A DNA stretch of 64,000 bases from an uncultured Lachnospiraceae bacterium. GTDB taxonomy: Bacteria > Bacillota > Clostridia > Lachnospirales > Lachnospiraceae. A model generated the notes under the pieces. The model made no database searches and was not told the DNA's origin. It was given only the letters and a program-made list of their open reading frames with translations. The stretch covers positions 44,777 through 108,776 of the forward strand of contig CAJOMN010000004.1 of the NCBI GenBank assembly GCA_905235745.1. Direction: 5' to 3'. A program made the position numbers and the translations under genes. Below, piece after piece: positions 63,773 to 64,000 of the stretch. How positions within the stretch are numbered: the first letter of the stretch is position 1; each line of letters begins with the position of its first letter.

Positions 63773-64000
63773 TCATATTTTTCCGTATTTTGCCTCATAG
63801 GCTGCGATTACGGATGCCTGATCCGCAACTTCCTGCTTAAGAGTGCTGATTTCCTTCTCATTCATTGCCTTACCTTCAGCAACCCCCTTATCGTAGCTTA
63901 GCTTCTTCTCATTTTCGATATGAAGATCTTCATCATAGTCCGTGAGGAACGAATCGGTATAAGCTGCTTTGTTGGACACAAGAAATCTCTTGATCACAAA
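63773..64000 (-). CDS. C-terminal end of a gene, possibly an Rpn/PD-(D/E)XK-type nuclease
   Basis: The minus-strand frame is open to the window edge (base 64000), so the start is outside; a GTG at 63997 is probably internal. At least 75 residues: KRFLVSNKAAYTDSFLTDYDEDLHIENEKKLSYDKGVAEGKAMNEKEIS..., ending in a coiled coil. The YDE(D/E)xH...YDKGVAEGK pattern is like the C-terminal tail of Rpn-family nuclease/transposase proteins, but the catalytic part is not visible. Confidence 0.45.
   Translation of the reverse strand, partial: FVIKRFLVSNKAAYTDSFLTDYDEDLHIENEKKLSYDKGVAEGKAMNEKEISTLKQEVADQASVIAAYEAKYGKI

Noticed and set aside
1..64000. tRNA, rRNA or intact prophage
   Set aside because: No cloverleaf-like or rRNA-like sequence and no phage structural genes were recognised; a dedicated tRNA scan was not possible here.

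Overview
The window looks like chromosomal DNA of a Gram-positive anaerobe of the Clostridia, most likely a gut or rumen Lachnospiraceae. The grounds are small families common in that group (DUF4364, DUF4250, DUF4153, DUF1385), a SigI/RsgI pair, an [FeFe]-hydrogenase-type sensor, a Firmicutes-like rpmE/DUF1385/prmC/prfA cluster near rho, AGGAGG-type ribosome sites and TTGACA/TATAAT promoters. No rRNA, tRNA, CRISPR array or intact prophage was seen. All assignments come from reading the sequence; no database search was run.

Layout. 1-2012: the 3' end of sigI, rsgI and a coupled zinc peptidase. 1966-3921: a cytosolic hydrogenase-like sensor fused to a chemotaxis signalling domain. 4197-8557: two large membrane proteins of glycosyltransferase-like topology plus a Sel1-repeat protein. 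8574-9475: a small membrane protein and a TetR regulator with an exact 13-bp repeat array upstream. 9762-20648 (minus strand): a long same-strand run, in transcription order rpmE, DUF1385, prmC, prfA, a heterodimeric ABC exporter, a voltage-gated-type K+ channel and a hybrid sensor kinase. 20839-24868: a DUF4153 membrane protein, rho, DUF4364 (apparently leaderless) and DUF4250.

24870-41475 is a mannoside/N-glycan utilisation region: GH2 beta-mannosidase, deoC, a GH13 glucosidase, a five-gene family-5 ABC importer, a GntR/LacI-type regulator, GH125 and GH38 alpha-mannosidases. The three main promoters share a TGATATATCA/TATCATTA-like element, which suggests one regulon. uraA follows.

About 43,190-50,450 is visibly more AT-rich and accessory: two ABC-2 exporters with a TetR regulator that has two matching 19-bp operators, a truncated IS110 transposase, and a BlaI/BlaR1-type pair whose sensor is split by a frameshift at a run of seven T. 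It also holds a near-perfect 50-bp palindrome and a perfect 29-bp inverted repeat.

50,483-64,000: an rRNA m5C methyltransferase (again apparently leaderless), then a minus-strand envelope cluster (a broken small lipoprotein, an MMPL/RND transporter, a large GLUG-repeat surface protein, cardiolipin synthase and a TetR regulator), the NAD(P)HX repair enzyme, a two-unit structured repeat, tcdA, a small unknown protein, and the 3' end of a gene that leaves the window.
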